Virus record (IMG/VR): IMGVR_UViG_3300034092_001461
Span: 1-59,716 of that record
DNA: 59,716 nt
Source of the DNA: a virus
Strand: one strand, 5' to 3'
How positions within the stretch are numbered: the stretch's first letter is position 1; every line of letters starts with the position of its first letter. The notes below the pieces were generated by a model, which saw only the letters and a program-made list of their open reading frames with translations, ran no database searches and was not told where the DNA came from. Position numbers and translations under genes: made by a program. Below, piece after piece: positions 52,559-59,409 of this stretch.

Positions 52559-54287
52559 TTGGTTCACCGCCTTCCGCAGGTGCTCCAGAAGTTGCTTGTT
52601 GTAGAAGTTGTTCAACACTTTCAGGTAGCGGAGCAACAGATGCGCCTTGTTGAGCCTCTCTTACCTTCATCATAAGTTCAGGACTTAGTGCACCAAGCAT
52701 TGCTTCAGTAAGTTCAGGTGTGATTGCTCCCTTTTCAAAGAGCATTCTGATTCCAACTTCTTCTGCTGTAGGTGTATCAGATGCAGAGAAGCCGTGAGCA
52801 CGACGCCATGTCTCTCCAGAGATAATTCCTCTGTCAAATCCAGAGTCAGCATCCATTGCTCTGTCATTGCGAGTTGAAACTGCGCTTGGGTCATACCAAA
52901 CAACAATTCTGTCAACCTCAGTTGCGTTGAAACCTTGAGCAGTGAGGTATGGGCGTAGATAGACGATAGTCAAAGCATCTGCAATGAGCAACATCAATGG
53001 TTCAATGTGTGCCTTGTAGAGTGCTTCGTCAATTTGTAGAGCGTTCGAATATTTCACATTGGCAAGACCAGTGACTACATCCTTTGGAACATCTAAACCT
53101 TGAAGGATACGTTCAAGAACACGGTCTGCACGTTGAGCCAACGCAGGGTCGAACGAACGCTCAAACTTAAATTGTTTAATGGCATCGCCAAGTTCGGCAG
53201 GGCCACGAATGATAAGCGGAACAACTGCTGATGCGGATTCTTCATCACGAATCGGAGTTGTCATTGCATCAATAAGTTGTTCTTCAAACTCATCTTCTGC
53301 TTCTTCTGCTGTAAAGCCAGGATTTAATTCACTGTCTGCCTCATCATATGGATAGTCAGGGTCGCCTTGTGCAGCAACTGATAAACCATCTGGTAAGTAA
53401 AGAGCGCCAGCGTTTAGGCGAGAGCGTGCTGTTGCACGGAATGTTCTGTTGAGCAAAAGAAGTTCTGCGCAAAGGTCTAGAAGACCGCGTAGTGATGAAT
53501 CTGCTTCATCTGAGTAACGTGGATGTGAACGCCAAATGCGTCCTACGAATGCACCATTAGCAAGACGATTAACTCCTATAGATCCACCTGCTGTTTGTTC
53601 ACGGCGACCAATAACGTTGTATCCACCACGAGCATCTGCCATAATTTCATCAACGGAACGAATGTCCCAAGATTCAGGAACGCCTGATCCCTTTTTCTCT
53701 GGCATCTGAACTAAATAACATTCACCAGCAACTGAAAGATTAAGTGCTGCATCCTTAAGAAGTCCTGCTTGTCCGCCGTATGCAGAATCTAAACGAGCAA
53801 GTGCTCTTTCTGCGGCAGCAGCAAGACGTGGATCAATAATTCGTGCATTGCGTACAGATGTTGGGGACTCAGATGCGTTCTCTACAACCGCTGCATAAAT
53901 TCTAATTCGTGAAACAACTGATGCAACAAGGTTGAAGGCATACTTCACTTCACCGATTGCGTCGTAGTATTCCCATGCTTCTGCTTGCCATGCTGATGAA
54001 CCAGCGGCGCGACGTTGTCTAAATTGTTCAAACTCGCCTTTATCATTAATTTTGATTTGAACTGCGGCAGCAGTTAAAGAACGTGGAGTTGAATATGCAA
54101 CAGAAGATGCAGGTGATGATAAAAATACTGAGGCAGGTCCAGAAACTTTAGAAGAACTACGACGAGCAACTAATTGTGTAGAGCGAGTAGTAGATTTTGA
54201 TTTACCCTTTTTAGGCGAGGATGCTTTCTTGGGAACGGCAGGACGAACAGGTTCACTGGATGGTTCTTCGCGTTTGAATACGCCCAC
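52518..54287 (-). CDS. Portal protein
   Basis: This 589-residue protein fits an actinophage portal. A disordered Lys/Ser/Pro-rich N-terminus ends at SLTAAA (70-75). The folded core then runs through AWEYYDAIGEVKYAFNLVAS, LKDAALNLSVAGECYLVQMP, RSVDEIMA, the long clip/stem region (DLCAELLLLNRTFRATARSRL, GALYLPDGL) and GLDVPKDVVTGLANVKYSNA. Portals form the dodecameric DNA channel at one capsid vertex. The C-terminus is Glu/Pro-rich. The start is a GTG with GAGGAG eight bases upstream. It is the first of the large virion genes in transcription order. Confidence 0.92.
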   Translation of the reverse strand: MGVFKREEPSSEPVRPAVPKKASSPKKGKSKSTTRSTQLVARRSSSKVSGPASVFLSSPASSVAYSTPRSLTAAAVQIKINDKGEFEQFRQRRAAGSSAWQAEAWEYYDAIGEVKYAFNLVASVVSRIRIYAAVVENASESPTSVRNARIIDPRLAAAAERALARLDSAYGGQAGLLKDAALNLSVAGECYLVQMPEKKGSGVPESWDIRSVDEIMADARGGYNVIGRREQTAGGSIGVNRLANGAFVGRIWRSHPRYSDEADSSLRGLLDLCAELLLLNRTFRATARSRLNAGALYLPDGLSVAAQGDPDYPYDEADSELNPGFTAEEAEDEFEEQLIDAMTTPIRDEESASAVVPLIIRGPAELGDAIKQFKFERSFDPALAQRADRVLERILQGLDVPKDVVTGLANVKYSNALQIDEALYKAHIEPLMLLIADALTIVYLRPYLTAQGFNATEVDRIVVWYDPSAVSTRNDRAMDADSGFDRGIISGETWRRAHGFSASDTPTAEEVGIRMLFEKGAITPELTEAMLGALSPELMMKVREAQQGASVAPLPESVEQLLQQATSGAPAEGGEPNVEDNQPDTSTEV

Positions 54288-54323
54288 AGATTTACTCCTC
54301 GTCTTCGTTACGGAACACCAGGA

Positions 54324-54617
54324 CTACCTATCCTCGTGTGCGGATAACAAGCCAGCAATAGCAGAAAGCGCTAAGACTATTTCAACTACTTGCGTGGCCT
54401 CTGGAATAATGATACGGGATATTACAAGTAATGATGCGACCCAAACACTAGTACACCACATACAGGTAAAGAAATACCCGAACTTATTGCTCTCTGGAGG
54501 GAACTTTTCCCATATCCAGTTACGGGGTTTATCAAAAATCTCGTCTCTAACTATCAACCTAGATATTCTGTAGGTCGCTAGTCCAGCAATTGCTAACTGG
54601 AAGAAGTCTGTAATCAA
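54324..54617 (-). CDS. DUF1360-like small membrane protein
   Basis: This 97-residue protein has a hydrophobic N-terminal segment (QLAIAGLATYRISRLIVRDEIF), a TCMWCTSVWVASLLVI segment with the CxxC pattern of DUF1360, and a third hydrophobic helix (VVEIVLALSAIAGLLSA). DUF1360 proteins are small membrane proteins found in Gram-positive bacteria and their phages; a holin-like or membrane-anchoring role is conceivable but not established. It overlaps the next upstream gene by four bases (ATGA). Confidence 0.75.
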   Translation of the reverse strand: MITDFFQLAIAGLATYRISRLIVRDEIFDKPRNWIWEKFPPESNKFGYFFTCMWCTSVWVASLLVISRIIIPEATQVVEIVLALSAIAGLLSAHEDR

Positions 54618-54973
54618 TTATCCCCCTGAACCATCAAAGTGCTTCCATAAGGGCTCCAAGAACGCAAGCGTGAGCCGCATCCACAGTTGTCATCCTTTTT
54701 GAAGGCTATAAGTTTTCCTGTTTCGGTAATCACTCGATGTACCTTTTCGTATTTCTCATAAAAAGTAATATTTTCTTGGAACACTAGATTAGGTCCTGAC
54801 GGAGAGTCTACAGCGATAAGCAACTTATTGTTGAAAACCACGACACGACACCTATCAAGCCTTCTGGTTCCTTTCGGGGCAGCACCTTTGGGCATCAACT
54901 CTCTCAAATCCTCTAAAGAATTCGGTTCTGCCAAAGCAACTACTGATGGAAATACATCTGCTTGTACTCTCAC
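54614..54973 (-). CDS. Hypothetical protein with Cys-Gly-Cys motif
   Basis: This 119-residue protein is compact and probably alpha-beta (VVVFNNKLLIAVDSPSG, VHRVITETGKLIAFKKD) with a C-terminal DNCGCGSRLRSWSPYG motif that recurs in actinophage proteins as far as I recall. No known domain. Four-base overlaps with both neighbours indicate a coupled operon upstream of the portal. Confidence 0.6.
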   Translation of the reverse strand: MRVQADVFPSVVALAEPNSLEDLRELMPKGAAPKGTRRLDRCRVVVFNNKLLIAVDSPSGPNLVFQENITFYEKYEKVHRVITETGKLIAFKKDDNCGCGSRLRSWSPYGSTLMVQGDN

Positions 54974-55317
54974 TTAGTCTCCGTGTATTCAGATGGTATG
55001 TGGAACTCAAGCCAGCCAAGATAAGACTTAGCAAGAGTTAGTGGGACTAGTAGAGGCTTCTCTCTAGTTGCTTTCTCTGGTGTTAGAAAGGTTTCTAAGT
55101 CGCTAGGCTGTTTAGCAACAGGGCAATACATCCAAGACTCTGTTTCCTGAAGTGTTGCTAATGGAAAAGCAATAGGGTAGTGTGATTTTTCAGAGGTAAG
55201 TGTCTCTAAACGTCTGGCGTTAGGTCTGGACTTTACTTTTTTAGGGTTGAACCAGACTGCTACTACAAGGTCTTCTTCAGAGTATGTGCCAGAAGTGTTT
55301 TTATAGGTTCTAGACAT
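54970..55317 (-). CDS. Hypothetical protein
   Basis: This 115-residue protein matches no known family. It has a basic loop (WFNPKKVKSRPNARRLETL), one Cys, and a hydrophobic centre (VPLTLAKSYLGWLEFHIP). It overlaps the double-HTH gene by eight bases and the next gene by four, so the three are translated together. Position between a DNA-binding protein and the head genes hints at a packaging or regulatory accessory role only by association. Confidence 0.55.
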   Translation of the reverse strand: MSRTYKNTSGTYSEEDLVVAVWFNPKKVKSRPNARRLETLTSEKSHYPIAFPLATLQETESWMYCPVAKQPSDLETFLTPEKATREKPLLVPLTLAKSYLGWLEFHIPSEYTETK

Positions 55318-55810
55318 TGCTTAGTCGCCTTGCCATTGCTCTGTAGGTAACTCCAGCGGCTTCAGCGATGTCCGCAGCGGGTACGCCACGGTCTCTAAGT
55401 TCTTTTGCAATCGCTGTGAGTTCCTTGTTGGCTATCGCAAGGGGGCTATTGCTTGGTGTCTTTGCTCTATATCTCTTTGAGAGGTCAGCAAGTTGCTTGA
55501 GTTGAGGTCTCAACTCTGGCGGAACGCTTGGGGAGATAGACCTCATGCGTGGGGCATTGTTTAGTGGGGCGGTAGAGGTTAAAGATTTAGGTGGGGTAGG
55601 TGGGACTGGCCTTCTCTGCTCTTCTGACTTAGCATTCTTGACCCAGAAGTGAACTGTTGACTTAGGACGAACAGGTTTGAGTGAGTTAGCAATTACAGCC
55701 AATGACCAGCCAGCCTCCCAAAGGGCACGGAGGCGTGGGGGAAGCATTTCATCTGGAAGACTGGACAAAAATCTCACCTCATCATCTGGGAGTCTTGTCT
55801 TTTTCTTCAT
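55310..55810 (-). CDS. Double helix-turn-helix DNA-binding protein (leftward)
   Basis: The 166-residue protein has an N-terminal HTH-like segment (RLRALWEAGWSLAVIANSLK, about 27-46), a Pro-rich linker with PPTPP and SVPPELRPQL, and a C-terminal HTH-like segment (IADIAEAAGVTYRAMARRL pattern, about 144-163). The same three-part layout is found in the rightward gene 58100-58765, so the two are paralogues flanking the early region. The ATG is preceded by TAGGAT at six bases and lacks a Shine-Dalgarno, suggesting a leaderless mRNA. It could be a late-gene regulator or a small-terminase-like packaging protein; the data do not decide. Confidence 0.65.
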   Translation of the reverse strand: MKKKTRLPDDEVRFLSSLPDEMLPPRLRALWEAGWSLAVIANSLKPVRPKSTVHFWVKNAKSEEQRRPVPPTPPKSLTSTAPLNNAPRMRSISPSVPPELRPQLKQLADLSKRYRAKTPSNSPLAIANKELTAIAKELRDRGVPAADIAEAAGVTYRAMARRLSNV

Positions 55811-55816
55811 ACCCCT

Positions 55817-55846
55817 ATCCTACAGGGTTTTTTAGATGCCGTACAA
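55817..55846 (-). promoter_or_regulatory. Candidate leftward promoter for the double-HTH and head operon
   Basis: Minus-strand TTGTAC (55846-55841), an 18-base spacer, and TAGGAT (55822-55817). Six bases then lead to the ATG at 55810, implying a leaderless transcript, the same geometry as at 4534-4546. Confidence 0.5.
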
Positions 55847-56313
55847 GACTAAAGCAGCAAAATCATTGGACGACAAAGACGAATATATGAACCTTTCCAT
55901 ATTTTGGTTTTGGCCTGTGACAAGGCTCTGCATAGTATTAACACTTTTCCAAATCGTTTCCGGATAAAAATAAACTACAGACAACTTTTTATTTTTTTCT
56001 TAGGTTCTGAAGTCTTAGGTAATCTTTTTTTATTATTTTATTTATTTATTTGGGCTATAAGACTTTTATTGAGGCGTTCTTGTCTCTAAAAACTTACAAA
56101 CAATTATTATTTATTTTATTTTCTAAACTTTCTCTAGTGTCTAGTGTTATCACTTGGTCATCTCTCCGGCTGACTAACTTACAAACAACTTGGCTAGTGT
56201 CTTAGACATAAGGGGGCTAAGTGTCAAGGCTTTTGATAACGATTAGATAACAAGGGGGCTAGGCTCTTGTCTAAAGGTGTGATACAAAACACTAACAAAG
56301 ACTAGGACAATAC
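55847..56313. other. Non-coding regulatory gap with AT-rich tract
   Basis: The 576-base gap between the divergent genes at 55810 and 56387 contains no convincing gene; a 61-residue reading at 55904-56089 is very hydrophobic and Phe/Leu-rich with no ribosome site. From about 55980 to 56130 the strand is T-rich with TTATTTATT-like runs. Further right the words AAGGGGGCTA and CTAGTGT recur. A leftward promoter is possible (minus TTGACA at 56227-56222, 17-base spacer, TAAGAC). The region may be a promoter hub or replication origin; neither is proven. Confidence 0.5.
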
Positions 56314-56342
56314 TTGACAATAGTCTAGGCGTGTTCTAGTGT
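56314..56342 (+). promoter_or_regulatory. Early promoter P1
   Basis: TTGACA (56314-56319), 17-base spacer, TAGTGT (56337-56342). It drives the small gene starting at 56387. Confidence 0.75.
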
Positions 56343-56386
56343 TAGGTATGTAGTCAAAGGGGCTACACGAAAAGACAGGAAAAGAA

Positions 56387-56608
56387 ATGACACAACACGG
56401 GGTAAGCATTACAACTGAAGGACATAACTACAACTTCGTAGTAGATACCACCGCACAGGTTAGAGACTTGCTACTCAACACCACCGCACCAATTACTGAG
56501 GTAATTGTTATGGAAGAAGGCTACGGCAAGGAAGCCCGTATGCTAAACGCTGAGGAAATCTTGGCTATTGTCCTCAACCACCCAAAGCCAGCCCTATCTC
56601 TAGTCTAA
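56387..56608 (+). CDS. Small early protein
   Basis: This 73-residue acidic protein (starting MTQHGVSITTEGH) has a predicted strand-helix layout (NFVVDTTAQVRDLLLN, EVIVMEEGYGKEARML, AEEILAIVLN) and no known domain. It stands alone between promoter P1 and a strong terminator, an independent transcription unit. A GGAAAAG ribosome site precedes the ATG. Such small proteins expressed from host-like strong promoters are often host-takeover factors; that role is inferred. Confidence 0.7.
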   Translation: MTQHGVSITTEGHNYNFVVDTTAQVRDLLLNTTAPITEVIVMEEGYGKEARMLNAEEILAIVLNHPKPALSLV

Positions 56609-56622
56609 TAAACTAGGCAAGG

Positions 56623-56646
56623 AAGCCCCCGCAAGGGGGCTTTTTT
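56623..56646 (+). terminator. Rho-independent terminator
   Basis: AGCCCCC, GCAA loop, GGGGGCT, followed by a T-run. Ends the unit of the 56387 gene. Confidence 0.92.
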
Positions 56647-56684
56647 GTTGCCAAAAGTATGACCAGTCATCTGCCTTTTAGGGC

Positions 56685-56724
56685 TTGACAAGCGTGGAAC
56701 AGTATCATAGTCTTATCTCATAAG
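56685..56724 (+). promoter_or_regulatory. Early promoter P2 with palindrome at the start site
   Basis: TTGACA (56685-56690), 17-base spacer beginning AGCGT, TAGTCT (56708-56713). CTTAT-CTC-ATAAG (56712-56724) spans the predicted start site and could bind a regulator. Confidence 0.85.
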
Positions 56725-56757
56725 CACAGAGAGTGCTTACAGACAAGGGGAAATAAA

Positions 56758-56916
56758 ATGACAACAGCACTACTTCAGATTATCGCAGGCGCACTACTTC
56801 TAAACACACCTCTCATCATCCTATGGATTATGGAAGCCCGCAAGGTGAGCAAGCCAAAGCGCAAGGCGTCCAAGCCTGAGAACTTCGCAGTAGAAAACTT
56901 CTGGGCAACTAACTAA
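56758..56916 (+). CDS. Small single-span membrane protein
   Basis: This 52-residue protein has a hydrophobic segment over about residues 4-25 (ALLQIIAGALLLNTPLIILW), then a basic Lys-rich stretch (KVSKPKRKASK) and a short tail ending FWATN. The charge pattern predicts an N-out, C-in single membrane helix. AAGGGG precedes the ATG. Own promoter (P2) and own terminator. It may act on host membrane functions or superinfection; the role is unknown. Confidence 0.75.
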   Translation: MTTALLQIIAGALLLNTPLIILWIMEARKVSKPKRKASKPENFAVENFWATN

Positions 56917-56928
56917 AACTTACAGAGA

Positions 56929-56955
56929 AGCCCCCCGCAAGGGGGGTTTTTCTTT
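56929..56955 (+). terminator. Rho-independent terminator
   Basis: CCCCCC, GCAA loop, GGGGGG, then TTTTTCTTTT. Ends the small membrane protein unit. Confidence 0.92.
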
Positions 56956-56975
56956 TGCCCTAAAGATGTGATAGG

Positions 56976-57033
56976 AAACACACCCTAAAGACTTGACAAG
57001 CGTAAGACACTAGCATAGGCTTATCTTATAAGC
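56976..57033 (+). promoter_or_regulatory. Early promoter P3 with palindromic operator-like site
   Basis: TTGACA (56993-56998), 17-base spacer, TAGGCT (57016-57021). GCTTAT-CTT-ATAAGC (57019-57033) overlaps the -10 and start site. Bases 56976-57006 are an exact 31-base repeat of 57437-57467. Confidence 0.88.
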
Positions 57034-57050
57034 ACAAACAAGGGGGAAAG

Positions 57051-57293
57051 ATGAAAAACAAAAAGAAAGTAGTAGGACTTGGAAAGGTCTGCTATTCCTG
57101 CTCGGTAGAGATTATGAGCAACGAGGATTACACCGCACTAGTCCATAAACAAAAAGGCGCAGAGACTATGGCACTAGCGCACACAGACTGGACAGGTTGC
57201 CAAAAAGCCATAAATCGCCCAGAGAGCAGACTTGAATACCGCTTACAGGTATCAAGACAAAGGGAAAGCGAAGCCTCGCTAACCCTAGTCTAA
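57051..57293 (+). CDS. Small early basic protein with CxxC
   Basis: This 80-residue protein starts with a Lys-rich stretch (MKNKKKVVGLGK), has CYSCS at 14-18 and a third Cys at about 50 (WTGCQKAI), and a charged C-terminal half. The cysteines might bind zinc but a full set is not obvious. AAGGGGGAAAG before the ATG is a strong ribosome site. It is a single-gene cassette with P3 and a terminator. No family recognised. Confidence 0.7.
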   Translation: MKNKKKVVGLGKVCYSCSVEIMSNEDYTALVHKQKGAETMALAHTDWTGCQKAINRPESRLEYRLQVSRQRESEASLTLV

Positions 57294-57300
57294 AAACTAA

Positions 57301-57324
57301 AAGCCCCCGAAAGGGGGTTTTTTT
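57301..57324 (+). terminator. Rho-independent terminator
   Basis: AAGCCCCC, GAAA loop, GGGGG and a seven-T run. Ends the cassette of the 57051 gene. Confidence 0.92.
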
Positions 57325-57436
57325 CTGGCGAAGGTAGCCAAAAAGTAAAAATCTGGCTAACCGGTTCTACTTCTACAAACAACTTTCGCAGACTATCCGC
57401 ACACAGCGTTCTAAACCCTAGACTAAATGTGTCCTA

Positions 57437-57482
57437 AAACACACCCTAAAGACTTGACAAGCGTAAGGCTATGCCATAGTAT
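57437..57482 (+). promoter_or_regulatory. Early promoter P4
   Basis: TTGACA (57454-57459), 17-base spacer, TAGTAT (57477-57482), followed by TATCAC. The upstream 31 bases (57437-57467) are identical to promoter P3, so the element was duplicated as a unit. Confidence 0.88.
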
Positions 57483-57511
57483 TATCACTAAGACAAGGGA
57501 AAGGAAAGAAA

Positions 57512-57685
57512 ATGCGAGGACTACCTGATAGCGCAATAGTAGGAACTTACAAACGCCTACACCGCAAGCCAAAGCGTAAAGCACCTATTGTTAGTTATGA
57601 CGAGCAAGCAGAAATAATTGGTAAATTATTCTCTTGGGTCGTAGTAAAAGCAATAAAAGCAACGCACAAAGTAATTTATAAATAA
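57512..57685 (+). CDS. Small basic early protein
   Basis: This is a 57-residue protein. The first third is basic (YKRLHRKPKRK), then an acidic patch (YDEQAEI) and an amphipathic, hydrophobic C-terminal helix (KLFSWVVVKAIKATHKVIY). AAAGGAAAG precedes the ATG. Promoter P4 drives it; the next promoter (P5) begins four bases after its stop, with no terminator between. DNA or membrane binding are both possible; no family recognised. Confidence 0.68.
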   Translation: MRGLPDSAIVGTYKRLHRKPKRKAPIVSYDEQAEIIGKLFSWVVVKAIKATHKVIYK

Positions 57686-57688
57686 AAC

Positions 57689-57718
57689 TTGACAAGGGCT
57701 ATTCCTATGGTCTAGCCT
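57689..57718 (+). promoter_or_regulatory. Early promoter P5
   Basis: TTGACA (57689-57694), 18-base spacer, TAGCCT (57713-57718). Less similar than P2-P4 but placed in the same way, 28 bases before the ATG at 57747. Confidence 0.65.
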
Positions 57719-57746
57719 TACACTTATCAAACAGAAAGGAAATAAA

Positions 57747-58082
57747 ATGCTTGCTATCAAACTAAATGCTGAAGGACAAGCAGAGGAAGTCCAACTAGCA
57801 GATGAAGGTTCTCAACTAGAGCAACTTCAATCTGCCGTAGGCGGACTTGTTCAAGCGATAGACTTCACCGCAGACTTGACAATCTGGGTAAATGAAGAAG
57901 GAAAACTTTATGGGTTGCCAATCAACCCTATGGCAACTTTCTTATGGGAAAAGTATTTCGGACTTACTGACTTTATTTGTGGAGATGTAATCTTCACAGG
58001 TGGCACAGGTGAGGAAGGCGAAACGCTAGGACTCAATGATGAAACCGCGAAACAACTTCGTGAGTTTCTCCGTATTGACTAA
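57747..58082 (+). CDS. DUF3846-like protein
   Basis: This 111-residue protein has the family pattern LTIWVNEEGKLYGLPINPMAT (about 45-65), then ICGDVIFTGGTGEEGETLGL. DUF3846 proteins are common small phage and plasmid proteins, often near replication or anti-defence genes; their function is not known to me. AAAGGAAAT precedes the ATG. The following double-HTH gene starts 17 bases later with AAAGGAC, so the two form a two-gene unit under P5 that ends at the terminator at 58785. Confidence 0.8.
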   Translation: MLAIKLNAEGQAEEVQLADEGSQLEQLQSAVGGLVQAIDFTADLTIWVNEEGKLYGLPINPMATFLWEKYFGLTDFICGDVIFTGGTGEEGETLGLNDETAKQLREFLRID

Positions 58083-58099
58083 CTCAAACAAAGGACAAA

Positions 58100-58765
58100 A
58101 TGACAACCGCAATCAACTTCCGCACTAACCCCGGCCAACTAGAAAAGGCTCACGGGGCACGCTACGCAATTAGAACAGAAAGACCTACTTTCTATCGCAG
58201 GGCAGGGCAGAACAAAATAGCAAAACTACAACTACCTGAAAATGTGGTTGTGGCTTTTTCTATGCTGACAAGCCCACTAGATAAAAAAATGAGAAACGAT
58301 TATGTAGTGGCGTTAGTAGGTGCTGGCTGGACACAAGCGTCCGTAGCGAGAGCGTCTAAATTATCTCCGCAGATGATTAGAGTAATTCTAAACTCTCACA
58401 CTAGCACAGGCGTTCCGCCAACGCTATTTGTTCCACCCGTTCCAAAGCACGCACCAAAGGTAGGGCAATCTCGTTATGTAATGCCTACACCTGAACTACT
58501 GGCAAGGCTGAAGGAACTTCAACCCTACGCACAGCAGGTAAGAGCAAACAGCCCTCGCTTTCGCGCTGAGGCTGAGGAATACACCTACCTACTCAATCAA
58601 GCACACAACGAACAAAAAGTTACTCTCTATCGCTTGGCAAAGTTATTAGGAGTAACTACTTCGGCACTTGCTTTCCGCTTGGTTCGGTATGGATACCGCA
58701 CAACTACACTAGGAAAATCTTCTTCCTACAAGCCCGTTCTACACAAAAACAGAAGCACAGTCTAA
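58100..58765 (+). CDS. Double helix-turn-helix DNA-binding protein (rightward paralogue)
   Basis: The 221-residue protein has a basic N-terminal region, an HTH-like segment at about 68-95 (VVALVGAGWTQASVARASKL), a linker rich in Pro (VPPTLFVPPVPK), a helical PELLARLKELQPYAQQVRANSP stretch and a second HTH-like segment at about 172-195 (LYRLAKLLGVTTSALAFRL). The order and several positions (PEL..LK.L, GVT..A.A.RL) match the leftward gene 55310-55810. It is the last gene of the early unit and could regulate either direction, for instance by binding the palindromes at the early promoters. This is inference. Confidence 0.7.
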   Translation: MTTAINFRTNPGQLEKAHGARYAIRTERPTFYRRAGQNKIAKLQLPENVVVAFSMLTSPLDKKMRNDYVVALVGAGWTQASVARASKLSPQMIRVILNSHTSTGVPPTLFVPPVPKHAPKVGQSRYVMPTPELLARLKELQPYAQQVRANSPRFRAEAEEYTYLLNQAHNEQKVTLYRLAKLLGVTTSALAFRLVRYGYRTTTLGKSSSYKPVLHKNRSTV

Positions 58766-58784
58766 GTTCTGGTTCTGGAATAAA

Positions 58785-58821
58785 GAAAGCCCCCTAGTTT
58801 TTGCTAGGGGGTTTCTTTTTT
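58785..58821 (+). terminator. Rho-independent terminator ending the early region
   Basis: CCCCCTAG and CTAGGGGG pair around a six-base loop, extended by GAAA/TTTC, then a T-run. Placed right after the double-HTH gene. Confidence 0.92.
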
Positions 58822-58865
58822 GACGCCTTATGCCGTCCTTCCAAACTCCACACAAGGACGCAAAA

Positions 58866-58918
58866 AGTAAAAAACAACGCCCTGCAAGTCAAGTTTAAGT
58901 GACGAGCAAGGCGTTGAT
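58866..58918 (-). terminator. Rho-independent terminator of the lysis genes (minus strand)
   Basis: On the minus strand CAACGCCTTGC (58918-58908) pairs with GCAGGGCGTTG (58887-58877) with one G-U pair and a 20-base loop, followed by TTTTTTAC. It lies 12 bases past the end of the peptidoglycan-binding gene. Confidence 0.8.
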
Positions 58919-58929
58919 TTTGTTAATAC

Positions 58930-59409
58930 TTAGTTAGTGACTTCTACTGAAGTCCCTTCGAACAAACAAGAGATTAGTTTCTCGTCCTGAGCATTGACTT
59001 TTTCTACCGAAGTCTTAGCAAACTGAGCGAGAGACTTCATAGTCCCTGCACTTAGCCAACCAAACTTGTCACTACCCGCATCGAGAAAGCCGAGTTCGAC
59101 AAGACGGAATTGCACCAAACCAACTGATGCAGAATTTCTGGATTTCGACTCGAAAACAAGGTTCGACAACGAAACAACTTTTTTAGATGCAGCAAGTTTT
59201 GACGGGGCTGGTGCATCATTTTTACTTTTTGCCTCTTCGACAGGTGCAGCAACAGCAACAACTTCTTCAACAACTTCTGCTTCTAGAGTTTCTGGCTCTG
59301 TCCACACGGGTTCGGGTTGCGCTGGTGGGGCAAATGTAGGGACAACTTCCGCACTCTCAAGCACGGGTGTTGGCTCTGAGACCTCAGGTTCTTTGGCGTT
59401 CTCTATCAA
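58930..59409 (-). CDS. Peptidoglycan-binding protein with Pro/Glu-rich linker (lysis accessory)
   Basis: I set the start at the TTG at 59409, because AAGGAG lies seven bases upstream and the TTGA overlaps the lysozyme-like gene's stop by four bases; the frame is also open further up to 59442. The first 90 residues are a disordered Pro/Glu/Val/Ala-rich segment. Residues about 100-159 look like a PG_binding_1 repeat (GLVQFRLVELGFLDAGSD, FGWLSAGTMKSLAQFAK). With the catalytic domain encoded separately upstream, this may be the cell-wall-targeting half of a two-gene endolysin or a virion wall-binding protein. Confidence 0.7.
   Translation of the reverse strand: MIENAKEPEVSEPTPVLESAEVVPTFAPPAQPEPVWTEPETLEAEVVEEVVAVAAPVEEAKSKNDAPAPSKLAASKKVVSLSNLVFESKSRNSASVGLVQFRLVELGFLDAGSDKFGWLSAGTMKSLAQFAKTSVEKVNAQDEKLISCLFEGTSVEVTN

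Noticed and set aside
55916-55946. Promoter-like TGTGACAAGGCTCTGCATAGTAT
   Set aside because: It resembles promoter P4 but the spacer is far too short (about 10 bases), so it is at best a degenerate relic.
55904-56089. 61-residue hydrophobic reading in the regulatory gap
   Set aside because: Composition follows the T-rich DNA, no ribosome site, no domain; could be a small membrane protein but unsupported.
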